Made by a program: the position numbers and the translations under genes
Notes under the pieces: generated by a model
Seen by the model: the letters and a program-made list of their open reading frames with translations, nothing else
Told to the model about the DNA's origin: nothing
Database searches by the model: none
Shown here: positions 10,944 to 26,292 of the stretch, piece by piece
Position numbering within the stretch: the stretch's first letter is position 1
Layout: each line of letters begins with the position of its first letter
Assembly (NCBI GenBank): GCA_965112735.1
Contig: OZ218951.1
Coordinates: 2,976,001-3,040,000 of the forward strand
Direction: 5' to 3'
Origin: Phaeosaccion multiseriatum
Lineage: Eukaryota > Ochrophyta, other classes
Length of the DNA: 64,000 nucleotides

Positions 10944-12569
10944 TCAGGCTGCGGGTGCAGCAGGAGCAGCAGCAGAGCTCGACAACCCTCTACCCTCAGG
11001 GAGATGAGAAGAAACACTCCCTCCGCCTCCTGCCACCACCTCAACGCCCCCTACCCCCGCCGCTGCTGCCGCTGCTGCTGCCGCTGCTCCCGATGATGGC
11101 GACGACGACGATGACGACGACGGTGATGATGCTGCTCCTGCTGCGGCCACATCAATGCCCCCGTCGCTCTGCGGTGGCGCCGTCCCCTCCCACCAGGCCA
11201 GCGCATCCCCTGGCAAGCGGCCTAACCACTGTAAAACCCTCTTAAACGTCTCTTTCTTCTGGACCAGCGAGGCTGTAAACCTTGCCCTCCTTCCCCCCGC
11301 CCCCCCGTCCTCACCTCCCAAAACCGTCAGCCCGCCCTCCCGTCCCCGCACCTCCGCCATGTCAGCTCGGAGCCTCTCCCGCAGCGCCGCCAACTCCTCC
11401 TGTGTGCATGGAAACAGGGCGAGAAAGTGATTGCCCGTAGGCAGCTGCTTGCCAGGCTTGACGTTGGGGAAGCGGCTGTCGGCGGACAGGATGTGAATGG
11501 GTTGGCAGTGCTCATCGTAACACGGGGAGCCAAAGCAGGCCATGCGTTTGAGGCAGAAGGTCCCGTTGGCGGCCCCCAGTTCATAGACGTGAATGGGGCG
11601 TCTCAGGGCGTTGCTGAGCGCCACAATCTCAGGCCCCCCACCCCACACCTTGGGCTTGCGCATAACGCTGCAGTAGTGCTCGGCCGTCATATTGTACTGC
11701 TCTGCCACGACCTTGAGCAGCTCAATGGTGGGGACCGTCTCCCCATCCTCCAGGTAGAGTTTGCGCTCAATGTCCTCGAGGAGGAAGTCCACGGCTCTGC
11801 GGCGCAGCTCTGCTGACTTGGGCATGAGTTGTTCGTTGTCCAGGGTCAGTTGAGTGCCGTTGTCTGGTGGGAGAGGAGGAGTGCAGGGAGGGCGGGGAGG
11901 GGGGGGGGGGGTAGGTGGGGAGAGGCGGAGGGAGAGAGACGGGCGGAGAGAAACAGGGGAGGCGGTAAGGGTGGAAGGGTCTCGAAAGGCAGCAGACAGA
12001 GGGCCTAGGAGGATAGGGCATGCGAGTCTGCGAGGAGCGAAAAAAAAGAGCAGCGCCTGACGATGTATACAAGCCAGCACCGAGAGGGGCGAAAGGAGGG
12101 GGGGAGCAAAGCTCCACACACGGAGGGTAAGTCACCTACCAGCGAAGTGGAGGCACGCGGAGATTGCGTGGAAGAGGCAGTTACCGTCCCCCGGCACTTG
12201 CCGCACCTTCATGCTTAGGGGAAGCCCGTCAACTGCAAAGTGGTCTGTGAGGAAGCCATCGCCCCTGATCTTGCTGGATTGACGCCAAATGGAGGACAAG
12301 CCATGGACAAGACTGTCAACTGCTGCAGGGCGAGGCGGTAGAGCAGACAGGGCCAGTTCACGAGGAGTGAGAGAGCGATAGAGAGATGGAGAGGGGGAGG
12401 GAAGCAGGAAGAGGAGAGGCGCCCAACTCGGAGAGGTGTGTCTACCACAACCGATGGATGGGGCTGCCTGTTTATGGTCTGGTCTATACAGTTGCAGATT
12501 CAGGGCCCACCGCCCCCACTCACCGACAATGAAGAAAACAAGCAACAGCAATAGCTGAAGCCGCGGCAT
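10944..12569 (-). CDS. OTU-family cysteine protease with N-terminal signal peptide
   Basis: Three exons, 12569-12524, 12322-12140 and 11863-10944, join in phase to give 382 residues. Exon 1 encodes only a hydrophobic leader (MPRLQLLLLLVFFIV). The OTU catalytic block follows: VPGDGNCLFHAI with the nucleophile Cys64, and LPTGNHFLALFP with the catalytic His near residue 222. OTU proteins remove ubiquitin or ubiquitin-like chains. The leader predicts entry into the ER, which is unusual because most OTU enzymes work in the cytosol. In an alga with a complex plastid, a periplastid location is one explanation, but that is inference. The C-terminus is low complexity (serine and alanine runs). It is divergent from the 12793 gene, with 223 bp between start codons. 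Confidence 0.8.
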
Positions 12570-12792
12570 GCTGGCCCCTTTCGCCGGTCACCCTGCGGCG
12601 AGGCTTAAGTGGCGGTCGGTCCCAGTCCCGACGTGCACAGCCATCCACTGCCATCACAATTCAATTTTCTCGCCCTTCCGTCAATCCGTCAATTGCCCCT
12701 CTTGCATAGAACAACGCGAACGTAAGCTAGATACTGCCTCCAACGACACATGTAGCCTCCGCTGAGCTCTGTGCTACAGGAGAAGCGCGCGA

Positions 12793-19300
<6,508 letters not shown>

Positions 19301-19614
19301 GGCTTTGGTGTCAATCGAGTCATTGGAGTCCCCCCCCCCCCTTCTTCACTGTGTTAATAATGGTACTAGTACATGGAGACAAGATGTGGTGGAAAGGCTT
19401 TTTTAACATTGAGTGGTACTGACTGGCTGAGTGAGTGAGTGGGTGAACAAGTACTGACTGACTGACTGACTGAGTGAGTGAGTGAGTGAGTCAATGAAGA
19501 AGTGAACAATACCGATTGATTGCTAAGCTCTCTCTATTCACAGATATTTTTAGCCGATGCACATGCTTCATGGCTCTCATGGCAAGGCGATGGCCCCTCA
19601 AGGCAAGGAAGGCC
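19301..19614. other. intergenic, no gene seen
   Basis: This separates the 3' ends of two convergent gene models. It contains GACT/GTGA repeats at about 19415-19500 and nothing else recognisable. Confidence 0.5.
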
Positions 19615-20288
19615 CTATGCTTGACATCCCTCCAAGACGCTTGACATCCCTCCAAGACAGCTCTGCCGTTGATAGCCCGCGAAGACAGCTCTTTCGTTGA
19701 TATCCCGCGACAACAGCTCTGTCCCCATTGCTCGTGGGGGGAGAGAAAGCGCTGCACACACCATTGAAGATGTCATTGATGGACTCAAGACATGGATCCT
19801 CCCCTCCTCCTCCTCCTCCTCCTCCTCGTCCTCCTGCTGCTGCTGCTGCTCCTCCCACTGGGCAATGATGATGGGCTTGATGATTCCTTCTTGGCAAACA
19901 GTTGCTTTGGTTGCTCTCTTCATCAGACGTGGAGGAAGACAAAGCAAGCCGCGCAAAAGTCTAAACAAAGTTGGGCGCCTGTCTCCGACTTTGCTGATGC
20001 TTTTGTGTGCTTTCTCTCCCTCCGCGTTTGATGGTACATCTAGAGCTACACGCGACCCCAACGCTGTGCATTGCCTTGGACACTCCAGCACCGCTCCGTC
20101 GTCTGCTGGGCTGCCCACAGCTTGCCAAATGCCCCCCAACCCCCCCCCCCCCTCCTCCCCTCGGATGGCTCACCGTACACAAGCCCCGAGAAAAGCACCC
20201 AGACGACGAGAACAACAAACAGCGCAAGACCACAACCCCAGATGGATGGAGCAGGTCTCGACCGTCCCACGATAGGGGAAAGGAGCAT
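19615..20288 (-). CDS. weak candidate: small secreted or membrane-anchored protein
   Basis: A two-exon model, 20288-20174 and 20102-19615, is in phase and gives 200 residues. Exon 1 codes a strongly hydrophobic helix (GLALFVVLVVWVLFSGLVY) after a short basic N-terminus, and the donor is gtgagc. The second exon contains a poly-Gln/poly-Glu run from microsatellite and duplicated segments near its end (19620-19720), and shows no known domain. The exon lies only 60 bp downstream of RPB11 on the same strand. The hydrophobic exon makes a gene plausible, but the second exon could be chance. Confidence 0.3.
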
Positions 20289-20348
20289 TTGCAGTACAAA
20301 ACATCGTCTCCGGGACCGAGCCAGTCCATCTGTCCGTCCCTCTTCTGA

Positions 20349-21200
20349 TCACCAAGCGGTATCGTGCTGCCTCTTCCAGTCATTGAGGCTTGTCTTGAAT
20401 CCCTCAGAGAGGGTATCCATTTCTGAGCGAAGGTCCTCGATGGCTGTAGCAAGCACGTCGTGAGGGCCATTCTCGCCTGTCGTCTGGACCTTTAGGATCA
20501 TTTTGTTATCCAGGGGGTGCGGGTGCATGTAGCCTGAAGGAGGAGCAAGGGACGGCAAGAAGAGCAGTCAGCAGCAGACTTCACAGACTCTGTTTAGTCT
20601 GACACCTCTAACCAACCCGATGTCTCATCCCCCACATTGTGCCCCGTCTCACCACCCACCTGCAAAGCGAACTTGTCGGTCTTGAAGCAGTTGCCTGCGT
20701 ACCCCGCGGGAGGGAGAGAGAGAGAGACAGAGAGAGAGAAGGGGGGGGTGGGGGGGAGGGAGAGAGGGAGAGGAAGAGGGAGACAGCGAGAGAGGGAGAG
20801 GGAGACAGCGAGAGGTTAGGACGGGGGGGGACCTGCGTGCTCTGGGTGGGTTCTGTTTGCGTCCCAGGATGATTGTCTTAGGCGGGGGACTTACATTCGG
20901 ACCAAGTTCGTAAGGGTGTGGTCTTCCTTCTGTATGATGAAGGCCCCTGCGTGAGGTACTTTCGTGTCTGGAATGTAGTCCAATCTGATTGAGAAATGGG
21001 GAAGGATGGGAGCAGAAAGGAAAGTCAGGAAGGGGAAGAGGGGACTGCAGAACGCAAGACGTTTAAGATTTAGATCCTCAGTCCCACACCCTACTTCCTG
21101 GCAGCTGAACCTCTCCCCCTCCCCCTCTCCTTTCCTTCCCCACTCACTTCTTGTCCTCTTCCCCCAGTCTCCAGGAGTCCGAGCGATCGGGAGCGTTCAT
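20349..21200 (-). CDS. RPB11: RNA polymerase II subunit RPB11
   Basis: Four exons, 21200-21148, 20984-20895, 20694-20660 and 20533-20349, encode 120 residues, close to the usual 115-120. RPB11 pairs with RPB3 at the assembly platform of nuclear RNA polymerase II. Family marks include the start MNAPDRSDSW, then DTKVPHAGAF, QKEDHTLTNL, the stretch QVRFAGYMHPHPLDNKMILK, and a C-terminal amphipathic helix (AIEDLRSEMDTLSEGF). The MNAP start and the YxxPHPLxxK motif fit RPB11 better than the related AC19 subunit of polymerases I and III. It is divergent from the 21631 gene, with 430 bp between start codons. Confidence 0.92.
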
Positions 21201-21630
21201 GGCTCCCTCACAATGATGGGCGCCTTGGCCATCTCGTATTGCAAGGGCCTGGGCCGGGCCTGCCTCTAAAAGTAAAGATGGATCAACTACCCTCATCAAG
21301 AGCGTCGAGTAGGGAGAGGTTCAGCTGCCAGGAAGTAGGGTTGTGGGAGTGGAGGGTGCGGAGGGGAGAAGAGGCTGGCCCCTGGAGAATTGGCGAAAGA
21401 GCAATGCAGGCGGGGAAAGCGGCGTCTTGAGGGATATCCTTGAGGGGCCGTTTATCGTTTTATAGCCCCGCCTTTGTCCCCTGGTGTCCATCGAAGGAGA
21501 TCTTGGAGCCTCATGTAAAGCTGCAGTCTTATCGCGTGTGCTCACGCGAACAACTCTCTCTCTCTCTCTCCTTGACAAGAACAAGGGACGTTGTGGGCGA
21601 AGTTGTTCGGACTGGACGACGACAGGGGAG
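21201..21630. promoter_or_regulatory. divergent intergenic region, RPB11 / coiled-coil gene
   Basis: 430 bp between two divergent start codons. The 21631 reading frame is open upstream to 21484 but only with a GTG, so this part is taken as 5' untranslated. No clear TATA box was recognised. Confidence 0.4.
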
Positions 21631-24600
21631 ATGGCTTCATCGCCTTCCTTCCACCACCATCATCACCACCACCGGCCTTCGTCGCCGTACTCCGGAAGCG
21701 CGCTGGAAGAGTCTGAGGATGTGCTGGCCGCCCTCAGCGCCGCACTGGGGGGAGTTGGGGACAATGGTACAAGCAGTGAGCACATCGGCGTTGGCTCCTC
21801 CTCCTCCTCCTCTGGGAGAAAGAACAAGGATGATGAGGGGGTGCTGATGGCCACACCCGCGGCAGGCTCCTTACCCTCTTCCAGGAGAGGTAACAGCAAC
21901 AGTAACAGTGCGAGTACAGGTAGGAACAGCAGCCATCTATTTTACCCCGACTCTTCCGCGTATATGAGCGGAGGCAGTGGTGGTGGTGGAGAGGACGACG
22001 GTCTTCGGCTTCTACAGCAGCAGCTTTCTGTCGTACAGCGCATACGCAAGGAGCACGAGCGCAAGGATGCGCTGGTTGAGAAGCTGCAGCAGAGGCTGGG
22101 CGAGTTGGAGGAGGTGGAATCGAAGGCCGAAGCCCTCGCGAAGACCAACAAGTCACTACAGCAGCAGTGCTCCTCGGCGGAAGAGCGTGGTCGAGCGCTG
22201 GACAAGGCTGCGGTGGAGAGTCAGCTTGAGTACACAGTGTTACTGGAGCAGCTCAAGGCGTCGCTTGGAGAGGCGGAGGAGCGCCTCGGGCAGTCTTCCC
22301 ACCTTCTCTCCAAGGAGCGAAAGAGGGCGAACCGCGCCGAGGAGAGGTGTGCAGAGCTGGAGAGGGGGCTTGCCGATGCTCGAGGGGAAGCGGAGGGACT
22401 CATGGAGGAGATGACAGCGACCAAGACCGCCCTCGGAGAGGAGCGGAGCGAAAAGAAGCACACCGAGGAGGTGTTGCTGCAGCAAGTACAGGCCAGGACG
22501 GAGGAGGTTTCGAACCTTCGAGAGGCGGAGCAGGGCATGGGGAGGGAGCTGGCCCAGACAGAGGAGCAGCTGCGGCACTTCCAACAGCGGGCGGTTGACT
22601 TGGAGGAGGTGGTGCCGGAGCTAAGGAGCCAGAACGCCGCCTACGAGGAGCGTGTGAGGGAGATGGAGGTGGAGCTCGCCCAGATGGAGGCGTACCGCTT
22701 GGGAGTGGAGAGAGCGGCGCCCTTGGAGGCTGCGTTGGAAGATGCCATGGGACGACTTGGGCAGTTGGAGGAGGAGCTGGCGGAGCGGAAACAGCAGGCA
22801 GAGGCCTGGCAGCAGGACAAGACGGCATGGCAGGCCACGGTACGTACGCACGAAGAGTGCGGGGCCAAGCGGGAGGAGGTCATTGCCACCATGAAGGCAC
22901 AACTAAAGGAGGCAGACGGACTGCAGCGCGAGCTGGGCCAGTGCATGGCGGAGAGAGATGCCTTGTCGGTCAAGCTGGGCCAGGCGACAGAGGCGGCGGC
23001 GCGAGAGGTGGGTATGGCAACAAGCCGTGCCCTGGGCTGCCAAGCCGCTCTCGAACTTGCCATGGAGGTGGTGGAGGAACTCGGGGAGGTGGCACGGGAC
23101 TTGCTCTCTGCCATGGCGAGCATTGACGCCTCCACACAGCAGCAACAGCAGCAGCAGCAGTTGGTGATACAGCAGCAGGCGGGGGGAGGGGCGGCGCGCT
23201 TTCACTTGTGTGACGGTGGTAGGGGGGGTGGTGGGGGCGGAGATGAGAGTGCGCTACTGCCGGAGGAGGATAGCAATAATAATGCTGTTGCTGCTGCTGT
23301 GGCTACTTCTGCTGCGGCGGCGGCAGCGGCGGTGGCGGCGTTGGCTGAGCTGGAGGGCAAGCTGAAGCGGAAGACATCAGCATCGACGGGGGGTAGCAGC
23401 AGCAGCAGCAGTAGCAGCAGAAGCGGCGCGGTTGCGGAGCCTCTGTCTCAACGCGAGAGGGAGGAGCAGGAGCAGCAGATGACTCGACTCATCGGTGCCC
23501 CTCTGCGGCTCTTGGTCCGGGAGCTCAAGGCCGTGGCTCTAAGCCTCACGGGGGCCAAGAGAGAGCAGCGGCAGACCGCACTTCAGGCCATGGGGACGGC
23601 GCACGCTGTGGACCAGTTGAGGACGGAGCTTCGAGACGCAGATGAAGCGTTACAGAATTTGAAGAGGGAGGAGCAGAGAGCGGTGAGCACACGAGAGGAC
23701 TTGGAGAAGCGACTTCAGGACTCTGTAGCTCAGCTGAGTGAAGTGGGCAGTGAGCTACAAGACACCCGTAAGGCGCACAGTCGAGAGCAAGGGCAGTGGC
23801 TGGAGCTGGTAGAGGCGCTCCAGCGAGGCTTGCTGGAAGTGGGGGGGAGCAGCACTGGCAGCAGGGCCAGCAGCGGCGGCGGCAGCAGCCGGAAGGTGAC
23901 AGCGCCGGCATCAACAGCAGCAACAGCAGCAGCGGCAGGAGGGGGACAGGCAGGGAGTCAGCCAGTGGTGGCCTGGGACGACGACGGCCGAGACGACGGC
24001 CGAGGAGCGGCAGTATCATCCCTCGTGGACCCGCAAATTGCAGCGGCAAGGGAAGGGCTGAGAACTTTGCTCCAGCGCTGCTCCGCCATGACCCTTGCGA
24101 CCCAGCATGTTGAGGAGAGCGAGGCGGAGATGGGACGCCTCAGGGCCGCCCTCACCAGAGCTCAAGCGGAGGCGCAAGCCTCTGCCGCAGCCTCTGCAAA
24201 TGCCCTGGCGCAGTACCAGACGGAGCGAGAGAGCGAGATGGAGACTCTTCGGGAGAGGGTGAAGGAGCTGGGTAGGCAGTTCGACAAGGCTGCTGCGGTG
24301 GTGCAGGCCCAGCAGCAGATCGTAGCCCATGGCGAGGCCGCCCGAGAGGTTGTGCGCCTGCTCTCTTGCTTGGGCGTGGGCCTGGCGGAGCGGTGTGTCC
24401 GAGTCGAGATGGAGAAGGGCCTGCTCAAGAAGTTGGCGCGAATCAGCGGTGTGGCCAGCAGCAATGCAATGTCCTTCTTCGTCCGAGAGGCAGAGGAGCT
24501 TGCCGAATCATGCCGTGAGCAGGGCCCGCCTCCTCAGGCCCAGGGGGGGGACGCTCACCTGCCTACTGATGCTGCAGCAGCAACAACCTTACTTGGACCT

Positions 24601-25962
24601 GTGGAAGCGGCTCGCTGCGGTGCTTCAGCAGGGGTTTACCTTGTCAGTTTCCGAGCAGTGGTGGTGGCGGTGCTGGCGGCCAATCGTCTACGCAGACTTG
24701 TTTCCTCATCAAAGTACGATGAGGACTGCGATGGCGCCAGCTCTCCCCATACCCCTCCTGCGCTTCGTCAGTATAGCGACGACAAGGGCAGCTCATTGTC
24801 TTGTGTGCACGTCAGAGGAGTGCTCCTCCCCTTGCCGACAGTGGGGAGGAGCTGCGTGGGTCACGAGGGCCTGGAGCGGCTCCTGTCGGCGTTGATTCAT
24901 CATCGCCAGCAGCAGAAGCAGGACGAGCAAGAGACAAAGAAAGGGGAAGGGTTGCTGTATGGGAATCACTTTGATCAGCAACGAGTGGTAGACGAGCTCC
25001 TCGGGGGGACATGGCGGCAGCAGTGGGGACGAGGGAAGGCGGGGAGGAGGGAGCTCGAGCAAGATCGTCAAAGACCACGAGAATGGGACCATCGGAAGCA
25101 GCACCCGCAGCATCAGCAGCAGCAGCAGCAGGAGGAGGAGGGGGAGGGACCGAGGAACTGGTCTGTCTCTTTGTTGGGCAGACTGGCTCGTGGCAGGGGT
25201 ACGCACCTGCACCAACTTCAGCGCAGAGGACTGGTTGAGAATGAGGAGGGCAGCAGTAGCAGTAGTAGCAGGAGTTGCAGCAGAAGTACAAGTCTGAATC
25301 GCGTGGTAGCGTCGAGGGCGCTTCGTATTGTGATGCCCTCAGTACCTTTCGGAGGAGGAGAGGAGGCGCGTCGTGTGCTGAGTTTGCTGCGGGCAGGCGT
25401 GGCGGGCCTCACTCAACGGGCTAGGGATAGGCAAGAGAAGGCGCTTGCCAGCGAGGAACGAGTCCGGAGCTTGACGCAGGCCTTGGCGGAGGGGGAGGAG
25501 GCCAAGAGCGAGATGGAAGGACTCCTGGAGAAGGAGAGGAGCCTGGTGCAGTTCTTGGAGGGGAGAGTGGGACAGCTACAGCAGCAAGAGCAGCAGCAGG
25601 AGGAGGGGGAGGAACATCGCATCGGGGCAAGTGAAAGCGCTGCAAACGTTGCAGGTGTGGTAACTGTGACCATGGTGCCGGAGACAAAGGTCTTAGACAT
25701 GGCTGCGCAGCTCGCCCGGGCGGAGGGCGACTTGGAAAAGACTCAAGCGGCGCTGCGCTCGACAGAGGAGAGGCTCAAGGCATCTGTTGGCAGGGCGAAG
25801 CACTCGAAGGAGGCCCTAAGGGCACTCAAGAGCAAGGCACAGGAGGATCGGGACAGATCGAGACAGAGGGCGGAGGCGTTCGAGAGGGAGGAGAGGGTGA
25901 GGAGGGCCTTGCAGGAGGAGCTCGTTCGCTTACAGGCATACGTCACGCGCTCGGATAGATGA
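21631..25962 (+). CDS. intronless 1,443-residue coiled-coil protein
   Basis: One uninterrupted frame. The start is the first ATG (MASSPSF followed by a seven-histidine run). After a low-complexity N-terminus, residues of about 130-480 form long heptad-type coiled coil rich in Glu, Lys, Gln and Ala (for example EKLQQRLGELEEVESKAEAL). Low-complexity Gln, Ala, Gly and Ser segments follow, then more coiled coil (about 560-860). Next is a less charged region with possible globular content (EVVRLLSCLGVGLAERC). A final coiled coil runs to the stop. No transmembrane helix or catalytic motif was seen. The layout suits a structural, tethering or centrosomal/Golgi-type protein, but a specific family cannot be named. 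It is unusual for having no intron among intron-rich neighbours. Confidence 0.8.
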   Translation: MASSPSFHHHHHHHRPSSPYSGSALEESEDVLAALSAALGGVGDNGTSSEHIGVGSSSSSSGRKNKDDEGVLMATPAAGSLPSSRRGNSNSNSASTGRNSSHLFYPDSSAYMSGGSGGGGEDDGLRLLQQQLSVVQRIRKEHERKDALVEKLQQRLGELEEVESKAEALAKTNKSLQQQCSSAEERGRALDKAAVESQLEYTVLLEQLKASLGEAEERLGQSSHLLSKERKRANRAEERCAELERGLADARGEAEGLMEEMTATKTALGEERSEKKHTEEVLLQQVQARTEEVSNLREAEQGMGRELAQTEEQLRHFQQRAVDLEEVVPELRSQNAAYEERVREMEVELAQMEAYRLGVERAAPLEAALEDAMGRLGQLEEELAERKQQAEAWQQDKTAWQATVRTHEECGAKREEVIATMKAQLKEADGLQRELGQCMAERDALSVKLGQATEAAAREVGMATSRALGCQAALELAMEVVEELGEVARDLLSAMASIDASTQQQQQQQQLVIQQQAGGGAARFHLCDGGRGGGGGGDESALLPEEDSNNNAVAAAVATSAAAAAAAVAALAELEGKLKRKTSASTGGSSSSSSSSRSGAVAEPLSQREREEQEQQMTRLIGAPLRLLVRELKAVALSLTGAKREQRQTALQAMGTAHAVDQLRTELRDADEALQNLKREEQRAVSTREDLEKRLQDSVAQLSEVGSELQDTRKAHSREQGQWLELVEALQRGLLEVGGSSTGSRASSGGGSSRKVTAPASTAATAAAAGGGQAGSQPVVAWDDDGRDDGRGAAVSSLVDPQIAAAREGLRTLLQRCSAMTLATQHVEESEAEMGRLRAALTRAQAEAQASAAASANALAQYQTERESEMETLRERVKELGRQFDKAAAVVQAQQQIVAHGEAAREVVRLLSCLGVGLAERCVRVEMEKGLLKKLARISGVASSNAMSFFVREAEELAESCREQGPPPQAQGGDAHLPTDAAAATTLLGPVEAARCGASAGVYLVSFRAVVVAVLAANRLRRLVSSSKYDEDCDGASSPHTPPALRQYSDDKGSSLSCVHVRGVLLPLPTVGRSCVGHEGLERLLSALIHHRQQQKQDEQETKKGEGLLYGNHFDQQRVVDELLGGTWRQQWGRGKAGRRELEQDRQRPREWDHRKQHPQHQQQQQQEEEGEGPRNWSVSLLGRLARGRGTHLHQLQRRGLVENEEGSSSSSSRSCSRSTSLNRVVASRALRIVMPSVPFGGGEEARRVLSLLRAGVAGLTQRARDRQEKALASEERVRSLTQALAEGEEAKSEMEGLLEKERSLVQFLEGRVGQLQQQEQQQEEGEEHRIGASESAANVAGVVTVTMVPETKVLDMAAQLARAEGDLEKTQAALRSTEERLKASVGRAKHSKEALRALKSKAQEDRDRSRQRAEAFEREERVRRALQEELVRLQAYVTRSDR

Positions 25963-26292
25963 GATGATGGATTATAAGCAGTTCCTCACATCAGGGGTTG
26001 AAAGGGGGGGAAGAGGGGAAGAGCTCAACCCCTGGATGTATTCACTATCCGCTATCCGCTATCGCCGGCACACGCACGGACCGGTCCGTTTTGAATCGTT
26101 TTATTCGGTTTCGTCTTCTTTTTTTTTCGGGGCCACAATTCTAAAAGTAAAATTCCCCCGTTCTCCCCTTCCCTCGAACAAAGAGGCGGCATCCCCACTT
26201 TTAAGAGCCAGCCCGCTGCGTCAGATCACTTGTCCCCCCCATTCACTATCGTGCTCGCACAAGTGCATATATAGCATACCAAGAGAATAGGA
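25963..26292. other. intergenic; short CTATCCGCTATCGCCGG repeat relic
   Basis: Spacer between the coiled-coil gene and AOX, both on plus, and the presumed AOX promoter. Near 26047 it carries ctatccgctatcgccgg, also found inside the MITE at 5752. A 10-bp inverted pair (caggggttga / tcaacccctg) lies at 25992-26032. Confidence 0.55.
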
